The notes: generated by a model not told the origin, from the letters alone. DNA of 64,000 nt from Microlunatus phosphovorus NM-1 (GCF_000270245.1 NC_015635.1:1612001-1676000); one strand, 5' to 3'. Counted from the first letter of the stretch, positions 8,356-17,822 are shown. Numbers and translations are program-made.

Positions 8356-9420
8356 TCACTGGTCCATCCTCTCGCCCTGGTGTGCGCTGTCCTCGTGGAC
8401 GAGGACGACTCCGGTGGGGCTCGGCAGGTCGAGCACGGTTGCCGGAGCGTCGGGCGGCAGTGGGGAGACCTCGAAGACCGCCACCGTATGGCTGCTCTCG
8501 TTGGACACCCACAGCAGCCCGCCGTCGAGGGTGATCGCCCGCGGCCAGACCCCGCCACAGTCGAACTCCGCGACCGGTGTCAGCGTGCTCTCGATGGGGT
8601 CCAGATCGAAGGCGGCGACGGTGTCGACGCCGCGGCTCGCCACATAGATCCGGCTGCCGTCGGTGTCGATGCCCGAGGGCTGCACATGCCCGTCTCTGGT
8701 CGAGGTCGGCACGACATCGGCCTGCACCCAGTCGTTCCCGTGCCGTTTCCCGAGCCACAGCTGTCCGCTGAGCTCCAGTGCGACCACCAGGTGATCCTGG
8801 GCGACCACCAGATGCCGTGGACCGGAGCCCGCCGGAAGCCGGATCGGATCGTGGGCCGGATAGAGCACTCCCTCGGAGGTCAGACGCAGCCGGTGGATCT
8901 GGTCGCCGCCGAGGTCACAGCACAGGATCTCGTCGCCGACCATCACGATCTGGTGTGCGTGCGGGCCTTCCTGCCGATCGGTCACTGGACCGCTCCCGAC
9001 CAGCCCGAGGTGGTCGCCGAGCTTGGCGAGCGTGCCGTTCGCGGCGATCGCGACCACCGACACGATCCCGGACACGTAGCTCGCCACTATCGCGTGCCGG
9101 CCGTCTTTGGTGATCGCGAAGTGGCAGGCCCCGTCGCCGGCGACTTCGACGGTCGAAAGAAGTGTCAGCGAGCCGTCGCCATTCCAGCGCAGGCTGCTGA
9201 GTGTGCCGGGGTTGGTCTCCCCGGCGGCCAGCAACACCGGCAGATTGGGGTGGCGGACGAGCCAGGTGGGGGAGCGAAGCTCCGCGACGGCGACCGGGTC
9301 GAGCTGCACCTGGCGCCCGGATCCGACGTTCAGCAGCGAGGTGACGCCGGTAGCGGTGCCACCGGCTTCAGCCGTATAGCCGCCGACGAAAACGTGACGC
9401 AGACCAGATGTGGAGGACAC
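8356..9420 (-). CDS. lactonase-family seven-bladed beta-propeller protein (6-phosphogluconolactonase-like)
   Basis: The GTG start at 9420 gives 354 residues. The sequence shows repeated beta-propeller blades with the phrases V-F-V-G-G-Y-T near the start, G-D-G-A-C-H-F-A around 100, G-P-H-A-H-Q-I, G-P-R-H-L-V, Q-P-S-G-I-D and W-P-R-A-I-T-L-D-G. These match the lactonase family (YbhE/Pgl type). The likely role is hydrolysis of a sugar lactone such as 6-phosphogluconolactone in the pentose phosphate pathway, but the family also includes proteins of other function. It is followed directly by def and is divergent from xerC with only 49 bp between the starts. Confidence 0.85.
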   Translation of the reverse strand: MSSTSGLRHVFVGGYTAEAGGTATGVTSLLNVGSGRQVQLDPVAVAELRSPTWLVRHPNLPVLLAAGETNPGTLSSLRWNGDGSLTLLSTVEVAGDGACHFAITKDGRHAIVASYVSGIVSVVAIAANGTLAKLGDHLGLVGSGPVTDRQEGPHAHQIVMVGDEILCCDLGGDQIHRLRLTSEGVLYPAHDPIRLPAGSGPRHLVVAQDHLVVALELSGQLWLGKRHGNDWVQADVVPTSTRDGHVQPSGIDTDGSRIYVASRGVDTVAAFDLDPIESTLTPVAEFDCGGVWPRAITLDGGLLWVSNESSHTVAVFEVSPLPPDAPATVLDLPSPTGVVLVHEDSAHQGERMDQ

Positions 9421-9469
9421 GCCGTCTTGGATATCACACGGCACCGACTGCGGGCCGCACAGTGGACAG

Positions 9470-10396
9470 GTGGAATCTGATGTCCTGCCGCCGGTGCTGC
9501 GGCAGACGCTGGACGACTACGTCGATCATCTGACCCGCGACCGAGACGTATCCGAGCACACCGTGCGGGCCTACCGCGGCGACCTGTTCGATCTCTTTGC
9601 TCACCTGCAGCGACTCGGTGCAGACGATTTGTCCGGTCTGACGGTCCGATCGCTGCGATCCTGGCTCGCTAATCAGCAGACTCGCGGGCGGGCGCGCGGC
9701 ACCCTGCAGCGGCGGACCGCCGCCGTCCGGGTGTTCGGTCGCTGGGCGGTGCAGACCGGTCGCCTGACCGAGGATCCTGCTGCCGGCCTCCGGTCGCCGA
9801 AGCGGGTTCGTTCGCTGCCGCCGACGCTGGAGAGTGCTGATGCGGCGGCGATGCTGGCCGAGGCATTGACCGTTGCCGCCGAGGGGGGCGGCCCCAGCGC
9901 GGACCGTGACGTGGCGATCCTCGAGTTGCTCTATGCCACCGGTATCCGGGTCTCCGAGCTGTGCGGTCTCGATCTGGGCGATCTGGCTGAGGGACGACAG
10001 ACGGTACGGGTGCTTGGCAAGGGCAACAAACAACGCACCGTGCCGTACGGGAACCCGGCCGCCCGGGCCTTGAATGCCTGGCTGGCGGTACGCGGTCAGC
10101 TGGCGGTGCCTGAGGCTGGCGCGGCGGTCTTCGTCGGGGATCGTGGCAAGCGGATCGATCAGCGGGTGGTACGCCGGATCGTCCATCGCGCCCTGCGGGT
10201 GGTCGATGGTGCACCCGACCTGGGGCCGCACGGGTTGCGGCATGCGATGGCTACCCATCTGCTCGAGGGCGGTGCCGACCTGCGCAGTGTTCAGGAACTC
10301 CTCGGCCACGCATCTCTGGCCACGACGCAGATCTATACCCACGTCTCCGATGCCCGGCTGCGCGCCGCCTTCCAGCAAGCCCATCCCCGCGCCTGA
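9470..10396 (+). CDS. xerC: tyrosine recombinase XerC
   Basis: The product is 308 residues from GTG 9470. It has an N-terminal SAM-like core-binding domain (about 1-105) and a C-terminal catalytic domain. The catalytic set is complete: R160 (A-T-G-I-R-V-S-E-L), K184 (L-G-K-G-N-K-Q-R), H254 and R257 (H-G-L-R-H), H280 (L-L-G-H-A-S) and the nucleophile Y289 (T-Q-I-Y-T-H-V). Length and position upstream of rpsB match the actinobacterial chromosome-dimer-resolution XerC rather than a phage integrase. No att site or dif site was recognised nearby. Confidence 0.92.
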   Translation: MESDVLPPVLRQTLDDYVDHLTRDRDVSEHTVRAYRGDLFDLFAHLQRLGADDLSGLTVRSLRSWLANQQTRGRARGTLQRRTAAVRVFGRWAVQTGRLTEDPAAGLRSPKRVRSLPPTLESADAAAMLAEALTVAAEGGGPSADRDVAILELLYATGIRVSELCGLDLGDLAEGRQTVRVLGKGNKQRTVPYGNPAARALNAWLAVRGQLAVPEAGAAVFVGDRGKRIDQRVVRRIVHRALRVVDGAPDLGPHGLRHAMATHLLEGGADLRSVQELLGHASLATTQIYTHVSDARLRAAFQQAHPRA

Positions 10397-10419
10397 ACCT
10401 GGTGTGCGATGGCTCGACG

Positions 10420-11010
10420 TCAGCTGTGAGCGTCGGGATCGCGTTTGTGCTCGACCAGATCGTCGGCGATCTGCCCGGAATGAGCGGAGAAGACCTGGGT
10501 TTCCACGCCCAGACGCTCCATCCGTTGGACGAAGGCGACGTGGTGTTGGTCGAAGAGTTCGAGGCGCTCCTGGATGTACTTGTCCGACGCCCTCCACTTC
10601 CGATCGAGTTCTTGCCAGCGTCGGTCGCTATCGTCCAGCCGCTCGTTGAACTGCTTGGCGGACTGCTTGCGCTGTCGGTCGTAAGCCTGGAGCTGAGCGT
10701 CGAACTCGCGCACTGACTTTTCGAACTTTCGGTCGCGCTCGGCAAACCGTTCATCGAACTCGCGTCCGGATTCGGCGAGCTTGGCGTCGAACTCTCTCCT
10801 GCGCTCGGCAAGCTGCTCATCGAACTCGCGCTCGGTCTTGGCGAGCTTCTTGTCGGATGTGCGTTCGGACTCGGCAAGCTTGGCGTCGAACTCCCGCCTC
10901 GTCTCAGCGAGCCGCTGGTCCGCCTTCTCCAACTCCACGAGAAACTGCTCGTGGTGCTCGTCGAGCACCCGTAGCCGCGCCGCGAACTCCTCGTCGTTCA
11001 TCTCGGGCAT
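10420..11010 (-). CDS. highly charged coiled-coil protein with hendecad repeats
   Basis: The product is 196 residues, with RBS AAGGAG about 10 bp before ATG 11010. Residues 28-104 consist of seven consecutive 11-residue units with the pattern R-E-F-D-x-x-L-A-E-x-x (REFDAKLAESE, RTSDKKLAKTE, REFDEQLAERR, REFDAKLAESG, REFDERFAERD and variants). An 11-residue period is the signature of a right-handed (hendecad) or surface-lying helix rather than a normal heptad coil. The rest is also helical and very polar, with no membrane segment. The function is unknown. It sits between the M23 gene and xerC, 27 bp after the M23 stop but on the same strand and transcribed after it. Confidence 0.8.
   Translation of the reverse strand: MPEMNDEEFAARLRVLDEHHEQFLVELEKADQRLAETRREFDAKLAESERTSDKKLAKTEREFDEQLAERRREFDAKLAESGREFDERFAERDRKFEKSVREFDAQLQAYDRQRKQSAKQFNERLDDSDRRWQELDRKWRASDKYIQERLELFDQHHVAFVQRMERLGVETQVFSAHSGQIADDLVEHKRDPDAHS
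10699..10929. repeat. tandem 33-bp repeats encoding the hendecads
   Basis: Seven imperfect 33-bp units in tandem inside the coiled-coil gene; adjacent units share segments such as GGCGTCGAACT and CTCATCGAACTCGCG. The period equals exactly eleven codons, so the array grew or shrank without changing frame. It is a coding repeat; spacer-like unique segments are absent, which excludes a CRISPR array. Confidence 0.75.
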
Positions 11011-11037
11011 CCCTTCACCGCTCCTTCGTCAGGGTAC

Positions 11038-12036
11038 TCAGAACATCGTCATGGGGTTGGCGAGGCGGCCGTTGACCCAGAGCATCAGGTGCAGGTGACA
11101 GCCGGTGGAATAGCCCGTGGTGCCGACGTACCCGAGCAGCTGCCCACGCTTGACCACGGTGCCGCGGGACACGACATAGCGCGTCGCATGGTTGTAGCCG
11201 GTCCGGATCTGCCGACCGTTGATCTTGTGGTCCAGCATCAGCCGATGCCCGTAAGCGGAGTTGTAGTAGACGCTGGCCACCCGGCCGTCGGCGGGAGCGC
11301 GGATCGGGGTGCCGCAGGCGGCGCCGAAGTCGGTCCCGTCGTGCAGCTTCCAGACGTGCAGCACCGGGTGGAACCGCATCCCGAACGGCGACGTGATCCC
11401 ACCGGGCACGGGTCGGGACAAGCCTCCCCGCGTGGTCGGAAGACTGACGAACGTACTCACCTCCTGCTCGGCGACCCGGGCCTCGACTGCGCGCCCAGCC
11501 GCTCGCCGGGTCGCTGTCGGGGTTTGATCGGCCGGCAGCAGTCGCAGCACGGATTCGCCACCGATCATCAACAGCGGATTGAGATACGTGTCGCCGCGCT
11601 TGAGACCCCAGTGCAGACAGTGCCCGCTGCAATGGCCGCCGCTGCCGATCCGGCCGATCACCGCACCCGCTTTGACCTGGTCGCCGACCGCAGCCAAGGG
11701 CTCCACCGGCTCATACGTCGTGCGCACCGATCCGTGGTCCACGACCACCACTCCGCGCCCGGCCAGTCGACCCGCATAGGTCACCCGACCGCCCGCTGCC
11801 GCCAGCACGGCAGCCCCACGGTGTGCGGCCAGATCGACTCCCCGATGCCCGGCCAGCCAGCGTTGCGCCGGTGGATCGAAACCCTCGATCACTCGCACGG
11901 CACCCGTCAGTGGCCATTGCCCGCGCGGAACGGCCTCGGCGACCGCAGGCGTCGGGGTCGAGGCCAGGAGCAGCGCGGTCAGCGCCATCGTGAGGACCGC
12001 CAGCCGCCAGAACGTCAGATTCAGAGGGAGCTTCAC
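11038..12036 (-). CDS. secreted M23 peptidase with two LytM domains
   Basis: The GTG start at 12036 gives 332 residues; the first 33 form a signal peptide (F-W-R-L-A-V-L-T-M-A-L-T-A-L-L-L-A). Domain 1 (about 40-160) has the zinc ligands H64 and D68 and the box C140-L-H142-W-G, so the first His of the usual H-x-H is Cys. Domain 2 (about 212-332) has H232, D236 and a complete H314-L-H316. The second domain is therefore the likely active peptidoglycan endopeptidase, and the first may be weak or regulatory, though a C-L-H-W-G box is typical of the actinobacterial homologue found upstream of rpsB. A single M23 domain is usual here; the tandem arrangement is notable. Confidence 0.85.
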   Translation of the reverse strand: MKLPLNLTFWRLAVLTMALTALLLASTPTPAVAEAVPRGQWPLTGAVRVIEGFDPPAQRWLAGHRGVDLAAHRGAAVLAAAGGRVTYAGRLAGRGVVVVDHGSVRTTYEPVEPLAAVGDQVKAGAVIGRIGSGGHCSGHCLHWGLKRGDTYLNPLLMIGGESVLRLLPADQTPTATRRAAGRAVEARVAEQEVSTFVSLPTTRGGLSRPVPGGITSPFGMRFHPVLHVWKLHDGTDFGAACGTPIRAPADGRVASVYYNSAYGHRLMLDHKINGRQIRTGYNHATRYVVSRGTVVKRGQLLGYVGTTGYSTGCHLHLMLWVNGRLANPMTMF

Positions 12037-12154
12037 ACCCAGACAATGCGTACGTCGGCACTGTTTCGTACGGCCCCTTCGGCAATCTGTGGATGACGCT
12101 CGAGACGCCACAGAGCCTGTGGATAACTGTGCCGGACCGGCTCGCGGGATCGGC

Positions 12155-12361
12155 TAGACTGATCCAGCGGCCCCGCCATCGGGGCTGACTTCGCATGTCC
12201 ACACTCCCGGGGTCTACTTCGGGGCGGCGGGGCACGGTCTCAGCACGGTGAGCAGTCACCGAGTCGAGAGCCGCGTCGCGTGGGCATCAGGCGGCACCGA
12301 ACGGCTCGGTGCCGAGCAACCGTACGCCGGCACAGGGTGCCGGTAAGGAAGGACCACGGCC
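12155..12361 (+). promoter_or_regulatory. rpsB promoter and leader with hairpin
   Basis: TAGACT at 12155-12160 is a good -10 hexamer; no clear -35 precedes it at 17-18 bp. About 8 bp downstream, 12168-12175 and 12180-12187 form an 8-bp stem (one G-U pair) with a CCAT loop. The rest of the leader is about 170 nt with further GC-rich runs and ends in the RBS TAAGGAAGGA before ATG 12362. Long structured leaders upstream of rpsB are known sites of autoregulation by S2 in other bacteria; whether this one is bound by S2 is inference. Confidence 0.5.
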
Positions 12362-13294
12362 ATGGCCGTCGTAACCACGCGCCAGCTGCTCGAGAGCGGC
12401 GTTCACTTCGGGCATCAGACCCGTCGTTGGAACCCGAAGATGAAGCGGTTCATCTTCACCGAGCGCAACGGCATCTACATCATCGACCTGCAGCAGTCGC
12501 TCACCTACATCGACCGCGCGTACGCGTTCGTCAAGGACACCGTCGCCCGTGGCGGCCAGGTGCTCTTCGTCGGCACCAAGAAGCAGGCCCAGGAGGCCAT
12601 CGCCGAGCAGGCGACCCGGGTGGGCATGCCGTACGTGAACCAGCGCTGGCTGGGTGGCATGCTGACCAACTTCCACACCGTGATCAAGCGGATCCAGCGC
12701 CTCAAGGAGCTGGAGGGCATGGACTTCGACGACGTCGCGGCCTCCGGTCTGACCAAGAAGGAGCTCCTCGGTCTCCGTCGTGAGAAGGAGAAGCTGGAGA
12801 AGACCCTCGGCGGCATCCGCGACATGCCCAAGACCCCGCAGGCGGTCTGGATCGTCGACACCAAGAAGGAGCACCTGGCCGTCGACGAGGCCCGCAAGCT
12901 GCGGATCCCCGTCATTGGCATCCTGGACACCAACTGCGATCCCGACGAGGTCGACTTCGCGGTGCCGGGCAACGACGACGCCATTCGTTCGGTCGCGCTG
13001 CTGACCCGGGTGATCGCCGACGCCGTCGCAGACGGTCTGGTGTCCCGCTCAGGCGGCAACACCGGTGTCGCGACCGGCACCGAGGCCGAGCCGATGCCCG
13101 ATTGGGAGCGCGAGCTGCTGGGTGCTCAGGACGAGACGCCTGCGGTGCAGACCGTGGCCGAAGAGGCCGAGGCAGTCGCCGCGGCTCCCGATGCCGCGCC
13201 GGTGCCGTCCGACGAGATCCCTGCGGTCGTGGCCGCCGAGGCCGACGATGAGACGCTGCCGACCGAGCAGAGCGAGCACCGCGGCGAGGCCTGA
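12362..13294 (+). CDS. rpsB: 30S ribosomal protein S2 (uS2)
   Basis: The product is 310 residues, starting [18 protein letters not shown]. The body shows the S2 landmarks: [13 protein letters not shown] at about 16-28, G-T-K-K-Q-A-Q at 74-80, R-W-L-G-G-M-L-T-N at about 94-102, and D-P-D-E-V-D near 196-201. From about 235 on, an acidic, alanine-rich tail ([13 protein letters not shown]) makes it longer than the usual 250-residue protein; acidic S2 tails are common in actinobacteria. It assembles into the small subunit and is cotranscribed with tsf. Confidence 0.98.
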   Translation: MAVVTTRQLLESGVHFGHQTRRWNPKMKRFIFTERNGIYIIDLQQSLTYIDRAYAFVKDTVARGGQVLFVGTKKQAQEAIAEQATRVGMPYVNQRWLGGMLTNFHTVIKRIQRLKELEGMDFDDVAASGLTKKELLGLRREKEKLEKTLGGIRDMPKTPQAVWIVDTKKEHLAVDEARKLRIPVIGILDTNCDPDEVDFAVPGNDDAIRSVALLTRVIADAVADGLVSRSGGNTGVATGTEAEPMPDWERELLGAQDETPAVQTVAEEAEAVAAAPDAAPVPSDEIPAVVAAEADDETLPTEQSEHRGEA

Positions 13295-13328
13295 GCTTCC
13301 GCTCAGCCGCCAAGGCACACATGTCCAC

Positions 13329-13348
13329 CGTTCACGTCCGCGTGAACG
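13329..13348 (+). terminator. hairpin between rpsB and tsf
   Basis: CGTTCACG (13329-13336) and CGTGAACG (13341-13348) form a perfect 8-bp stem with a TCCG tetraloop. A smaller stem (CTGAGC-TTCC-GCTCAG) lies at 13291-13306 over the rpsB stop. There is no T-run, so it would be a partial terminator or an RNA-processing/stability element tuning tsf relative to rpsB. The function is inferred. Confidence 0.45.
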
Positions 13349-13381
13349 CAACGAACTGACTAACTTGAGGAACGAGAACTG

Positions 13382-14200
13382 ATGGCGGGATTCGCCGCAA
13401 TTGATGTGAAGAAGCTCCGGGACGCCACTGGCGCCGGGATGATGGATGCGAAGAAGGCGTTGACCGAGGCCGACGGCGACTTCGACAAGGCGATCGAGCT
13501 GCTCCGGGTGGCCGGGCAGGCCAAGGCCGCCAAGCGTGGCGCCGAGCGTTCGGCCACCAACGGTCTGGTCGTCTTCGCCGACGGAGCGCTGGTCCAGCTC
13601 GGCGCGGAGACCGACTTCGTCGCCAAGAACGCCGAGTTCCAGGCGTTGGCCGACGAGGTCGTGAAGGCTGCCGCTGCGGCCAAGGCCAATTCGGTCGAAG
13701 AGGCCAACGCGGCCGCCCTCGAGTCCGGCAAGACCGTGGCCGAGGCCGTCAGCGAGCTGGCCGCCACCATCGGCGAGAAGCTCGAGGTCGCCAATGCGGC
13801 GTACTTCGACGGGCAGACCGCGGTCTACCTGCACCGGCGGTCCTCGGACCTGCCGCCGCAGGTGGGTGTGGTTGTGCAGTACGAGGGCGACGACTCCTCG
13901 ATCGCCCGCACCACCGCGATGCAGGTGGCCGCCATGCGCCCGCAGTACCTGTCCGCCGACGAGGTGCCGGCCGAACTGCTCGACAACGAGCGGCGGATTG
14001 CCGAGGCCACCGCCAAAGAGGAGGGCAAGCCCGAGCGCGCCGTCCCGCGGATCGTCGAGGGCCGGGTGAACGCGTTCCTCAAGGACGTCTGTCTGCTCAA
14101 CCAGCCGTCGGTCACCGACAACAAGACGCCGGTGCAGAACCTGCTGGACAATGCTGGTGTGAAGGTCACCCGGTTCGTCCGGTTCGAAGCCGCGGCCTGA
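13382..14200 (+). CDS. tsf: elongation factor Ts
   Basis: The product is 272 residues. It catalyses GDP/GTP exchange on EF-Tu. The N-terminal UBA-like module ([17 protein letters not shown] at about 11-27) and the core motif T-D-F-V-A-K-N at about 78-84 are diagnostic. Two EF-Tu-binding subdomains are present (about 55-140 and 140-272), as in the long actinobacterial form. RBS GAGGAACGAGAACTG precedes ATG 13382. Confidence 0.98.
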   Translation: MAGFAAIDVKKLRDATGAGMMDAKKALTEADGDFDKAIELLRVAGQAKAAKRGAERSATNGLVVFADGALVQLGAETDFVAKNAEFQALADEVVKAAAAAKANSVEEANAAALESGKTVAEAVSELAATIGEKLEVANAAYFDGQTAVYLHRRSSDLPPQVGVVVQYEGDDSSIARTTAMQVAAMRPQYLSADEVPAELLDNERRIAEATAKEEGKPERAVPRIVEGRVNAFLKDVCLLNQPSVTDNKTPVQNLLDNAGVKVTRFVRFEAAA

Positions 14201-14246
14201 CCGATCCTCCACCAGCACCTGTCCGTCCATCACCCCAGGAGAGCTC

Positions 14247-14966
14247 GTGACTGAGACCCGTTCCTACCAGCGAGTTCTGCTCAAGCTCTCCGGGGAGGTG
14301 TTCGGCGGCGGCCACGTCGGAGTCGATCCGGACGTGGTCGCCGGTCTGGCGCAGCAGATCGCCCAAGTGGTCGCCGGCGGCGTTCAGGTGGCGGTGGTGG
14401 TCGGCGGCGGCAACTTCTTCCGTGGTGCCGAACTGCATGAGCGCGGTATGGAACGCGACCGGGCCGACTACATGGGCATGCTCGGCACGGTGATGAACTG
14501 CCTGGCCCTGCAGGACTTCTTGGAGAAGGCCGGGGTGCAGACCCGGGTGCAGACCGCTATCACGATGGGTCAGGTGGCCGAGCCCTACATTCCGCGGCGC
14601 GCTGAGCGGCATCTGGAGAAGGGCCGGGTCGTCATCTTCGGCGCCGGCTCCGGGATGCCGTACTTCTCGACCGACACGGTCGCTGCGCAGCGAGCACTGG
14701 AGATCAGTGCCGAGGTGCTGCTGATGGGCAAGCAGGGCGTCGACGGCGTGTACGACGCCGACCCCAAGACCCACCCCGAGGCGATCAAGTTCGATCACCT
14801 CAGCTACGACGAGTACCTGGCCCGGGACCTCAAGGTCGCCGACGCGACCGCGATCAGCATGGCCCGCGACTATGCGCTGCCGATGATCTTCTTCAGCCTG
14901 GACACCCCCGGCTCCATCGTCTCTGTTGTCGCGGGTGAGAAGATCGGGACGACCGTTCACGCCTGA
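14247..14966 (+). CDS. pyrH: UMP kinase
   Basis: The product is 239 residues from GTG 14247, with AGGAGAG just upstream. It phosphorylates UMP to UDP with ATP and belongs to the amino-acid-kinase fold, not to the NMP-kinase family. Visible are the nucleotide-binding L-K-L-S-G-E at 12-17, G-G-G-N-F-F-R-G (glycine-rich loop) near 54-61, the D-Y-M-G-M-L-G-T segment and the C-terminal T-D-T-A/V and D-G-V-Y-D-A-D-P motifs. Usual length and usual place between tsf and frr. Confidence 0.97.
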   Translation: MTETRSYQRVLLKLSGEVFGGGHVGVDPDVVAGLAQQIAQVVAGGVQVAVVVGGGNFFRGAELHERGMERDRADYMGMLGTVMNCLALQDFLEKAGVQTRVQTAITMGQVAEPYIPRRAERHLEKGRVVIFGAGSGMPYFSTDTVAAQRALEISAEVLLMGKQGVDGVYDADPKTHPEAIKFDHLSYDEYLARDLKVADATAISMARDYALPMIFFSLDTPGSIVSVVAGEKIGTTVHA

Positions 14967-15001
14967 CCGAAGGCGTCCATGCTTACTGAGGAGCAGTTTT
15001 T

Positions 15002-15559
15002 GTGATCCCCGACATCCTGACCGAGGCCGAGCTCAAGATGGACAGCGCCGTCGAGTACGCCAAGGAGGAGTTCGCCGCGATCCGGACCGGACGGGCGCAT
15101 CCGGCCATGTTCGCCAAGCTCACCGCGGAGTACTACGGCGCCCCCACCCCCCTCCAGCAGCTGGCGAGCTTCCAGGTGCCGGACGCCCGGATGGTGCTCA
15201 TCTCCCCGTACGACCGCTCGTCGATGAACGCGATCGAGAAGTCGATCCGCGACTCCGATCTCGGTGTGAACCCGTCCAACGACGGCCACGTCATCCGGGT
15301 CACGCTGCCCCAGCTGACCGAGGAGCGCCGCAAGGAGTACATCAAGCTGGCCCGGCACAAGGCGGAGGAGGCGCGGATCTCGATCCGCAACCATCGCCGC
15401 TGGGCCAAGGATGCCCTCGACAAGCTGGTCAAGGACAAGGAAGCCGGCGAGGACGAGGTCAACCGCGCCGAGAAGCAGTTGGACCAGATCACCAAGACCT
15501 ATGTCGACCAGATCGACGAGGTGCTCAAGAACAAGGAAGCCGAGCTCCTCGAGGTCTGA
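15002..15559 (+). CDS. frr: ribosome recycling factor
   Basis: The product is 185 residues from GTG 15002, with GAGGAG 12 bp upstream. With EF-G it splits post-termination ribosomes. The sequence contains R-T-G-R-A-H-P (domain I helix, about 30-36), the hinge and domain II P-D-A-R-M-V-L-I-S-P-Y-D, and the C-terminal long helix with R-R-K-E-Y-I-K-L and R-I-S-I-R-N-H-R-R. Its stop TGA shares one base with the cdsA start (TGATG), so the two are translationally coupled. Confidence 0.98.
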   Translation: MIPDILTEAELKMDSAVEYAKEEFAAIRTGRAHPAMFAKLTAEYYGAPTPLQQLASFQVPDARMVLISPYDRSSMNAIEKSIRDSDLGVNPSNDGHVIRVTLPQLTEERRKEYIKLARHKAEEARISIRNHRRWAKDALDKLVKDKEAGEDEVNRAEKQLDQITKTYVDQIDEVLKNKEAELLEV

Positions 15560-16446
15560 TGTCTGCGAGCGACAACCCCTCGCCCGCCCCGCCGGCCGGC
15601 CAGGGCCACGGCAGAGCCGGCCGCAATCTGCCGGCCGCCATCGGGCTGGGTGTGGTGCTGGGCGCGTACGTCGTCCTCAGCCTGATCTTCTTCAAGCCGG
15701 CGTTCGTGCTGCTCGTCGCCGTCGCGCTGTCGATGGGCTCACTAGAGCTGTATCACGCCTTGAAGCGGCACGGCATGAATGCCGCCATCCAGCCGATCAT
15801 CGTTGGCACCTTGGCCATCTCGATCGGCTCCTATCTTGCCGGCCGGCAGCAACCGGTGGTCTTCTCCACCACGAGTGTGCTGTTGGCGGCCCTGGCGTTG
15901 ACCGTGCTTGCCGCGTTGATCTGGCGGATCCCCGGCGGTTCCAAGGGCTATGTCAACGACGCCGCCGCCAGCTTGTTCGTGATCGCGTACGTGCCGATGC
16001 TCGGCTCCTTCGCCGCCTTGATGCTGGCCGGGGAGCACGGCGTGGCCCGGATGGTGACGTACATGCTCGTGGTGGTGATGGGCGACACCGGCGGGTACGT
16101 GCTCGGGGTGCTCTTCGGGAAGCACCCGATGGCACCGAGGATCAGCCCGAAGAAGTCCTGGGAGGGCTTCGCCGGCTCGATGCTGTTCGGCATCGTGTCC
16201 GGGATCTTGATGCTGGTCTTCGCGTTGCACCAGCCCTGGTGGGTCGGTCTGATCCTGGGCGTCTGCCTGGTCGGCGTCGGCGTGATGGGTGACCTGATCG
16301 AGTCGTTGATCAAGCGTGACCTCGGGATCAAGGACATGAGCTCGATCCTCCCCGGTCACGGTGGGGTGATGGATCGTCTGGACTCGCTGCTGGTTGCGGC
16401 GCCAGTAGCCTGGTTGATCATGTATCTATTGGTGCCCGGCGGATGA
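15559..16446 (+). CDS. cdsA: phosphatidate cytidylyltransferase
   Basis: The product is 295 residues from ATG 15559. It makes CDP-diacylglycerol for phospholipid synthesis at the membrane. After a Pro/Gly-rich cytoplasmic start there are about eight membrane segments. The family signature near the C-terminus is present as S[10 protein letters not shown](x5)-P-G-H-G-G-x-x-D-R-x-D (about 254-281), and P-K-K-S-W-E-G-F is at about 196-203. Its stop overlaps the rlmN start by 4 bp (ATGA). Confidence 0.96.
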   Translation: MSASDNPSPAPPAGQGHGRAGRNLPAAIGLGVVLGAYVVLSLIFFKPAFVLLVAVALSMGSLELYHALKRHGMNAAIQPIIVGTLAISIGSYLAGRQQPVVFSTTSVLLAALALTVLAALIWRIPGGSKGYVNDAAASLFVIAYVPMLGSFAALMLAGEHGVARMVTYMLVVVMGDTGGYVLGVLFGKHPMAPRISPKKSWEGFAGSMLFGIVSGILMLVFALHQPWWVGLILGVCLVGVGVMGDLIESLIKRDLGIKDMSSILPGHGGVMDRLDSLLVAAPVAWLIMYLLVPGG

Positions 16447-17543
16447 GCAAGCCGCTTCCGCTGATCTTGGAATCGCCCCGGCGGGGTCAGCCGCCGAAAC
16501 ACTGGGCCGATCTGACCCCGGCTCAGCGCCGGGAGTCCATCGAGGCGGCCGGCCACCGGGCGTTCCGCGCCCGGCAGCTGTCGGCGCACTACTTTGAGGG
16601 TTTGCGGACCGACCCGGCCGAGTGGACCGATCTGCCCGAGACGGTCCGCGCATCGCTGGCTGAGGCGTTCATGCCGCAGCTGTTGCGTGAGGTACGCACT
16701 CAGACCGCCGACGACGGCGACACGGTCAAGACCCTGTGGCGGATGTTCGACAACGCCATGGTCGAGAGCGTGCTGATGCGCTATCCGGACCGGGTCACCA
16801 TGTGCGTGTCCAGTCAGGCAGGCTGCGGCATGGCCTGCCCGTTCTGTGCCACTGGCCAGGGCGGTCTGCAGCGTAACCTCAGTCAGGCCGAGATCGTCGA
16901 GCAGGTGATCGACGGATCGCGGCGGCTCAAGGCCGACGGCGACCGCGTCAACAATGTCGTGTTCATGGGCATGGGCGAGCCGATGGCCAACTACAAGGCC
17001 GTGATCGGTGCGGTCCGGCAGCTCGTCGCACCGAATCCGGACGGTCTGGGGATGAGCGCGCGCGGCGTCACGGTGTCGACCGTCGGGCTGGTGCCTCGGA
17101 TGCAGCAGCTGGCCACCGAGGGGATTCCCGTCACCTTGGCGTTGTCGCTGCATGCTCCCGACGACGAGCTGCGCGACGAGCTGGTGCCGATCAACACCCG
17201 GTGGAATGTCGACGAGGTGATCAACGCCGCTTGGGAGTACGCGCGGCAGACCAAGCGCCGGGTCTCGATCGAGTACATCCTGATCCGTGACGTGAACGAC
17301 CAGGCATTCCGGGCCGATCTGCTGGCCAAGGTGTTGAAGCGTCGCGGCAACTGGGGCTGGGTGCACGTGAACCTGATTCCGATGAATCCCACTCCCGGCT
17401 CGCGCTGGACCGCCTCGCGACGCCGCGACGAGGAGGAGTTCGTCCGTCGGCTGCGCGACAAGGGCGTGCCCGTCACCGTCCGCGACACCCGTGGACGTGA
17501 GATCGACGGTGCCTGCGGTCAGCTGGCCGCCCACGAGAGCTGA
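16443..17543 (+). CDS. rlmN: 23S rRNA (adenine2503-C2)/tRNA methyltransferase RlmN
   Basis: The product is 366 residues. It is a radical-SAM dual-specificity RNA methyltransferase acting on A2503 of 23S rRNA and A37 of some tRNAs. The iron-sulfur cluster Cys triad C-G-M-A-C-P-F-C is at 128-135, followed by A-T-G. The methyl-carrying pair is present as C121 (C-V-S-S-Q-A-G) and C358 (D-G-A-C-G-Q-L). G-M-G-E-P-M marks the SAM site. It ends the rpsB operon; a gene-poor stretch follows. Confidence 0.97.
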   Translation: MSKPLPLILESPRRGQPPKHWADLTPAQRRESIEAAGHRAFRARQLSAHYFEGLRTDPAEWTDLPETVRASLAEAFMPQLLREVRTQTADDGDTVKTLWRMFDNAMVESVLMRYPDRVTMCVSSQAGCGMACPFCATGQGGLQRNLSQAEIVEQVIDGSRRLKADGDRVNNVVFMGMGEPMANYKAVIGAVRQLVAPNPDGLGMSARGVTVSTVGLVPRMQQLATEGIPVTLALSLHAPDDELRDELVPINTRWNVDEVINAAWEYARQTKRRVSIEYILIRDVNDQAFRADLLAKVLKRRGNWGWVHVNLIPMNPTPGSRWTASRRRDEEEFVRRLRDKGVPVTVRDTRGREIDGACGQLAAHES

Positions 17544-17822
17544 GCCCCAGCGGCCCGGCCGGACGTCTTGCGCCCATGAGATACAGACGACCGGCGGTTG
17601 AGCGTGTCGGGAGCCCATAGGCCGCAAACGATCAGCACGATGACGACCGCGTTGGCCGAGACCAGTTCTTGTGGCGCAGCCACGACCTGACGTGTCCTCA
17701 TCGGCATGCCCACTTGGCGGCGTCAGCAGCAGGGTCCATACTGGTCTTGTCTGGCGCATTCGACGTCAGGAAGTGAGCCCGAGACCCGTCCGGACGGACG
17801 TGGCGCTCGGGTTTCGCGTTTG
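17544..17822. other. gene-free stretch after rlmN
   Basis: No credible start-plus-RBS frame is visible on either strand. A minus-strand frame at 17519-17713 contains a short hydrophobic run (A-V-V-I-V-L-I-V-C-G-L-W-A) but has no family resemblance and overlaps rlmN. GC content remains high, and nothing here looks like a terminator with a T-run. It is probably decayed sequence continuous with the neighbouring relic. Confidence 0.4.

Noticed and set aside
9470-10396. xerC as a phage or island integrase
   Set aside because: Core position upstream of rpsB, typical length, no att repeats or tRNA beside it.
9434-10597. 387-codon minus frame over xerC
   Set aside because: xerC has all catalytic residues in the plus frame; the minus frame has no recognisable domain.
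10699-10929. Regular 33-bp repeats as a possible CRISPR array
   Set aside because: Units are contiguous with no spacers and encode an in-frame 11-residue helical repeat.
17519-17713. Short minus-strand frame with a hydrophobic segment
   Set aside because: Overlaps the end of rlmN, no RBS, no homologous pattern seen.
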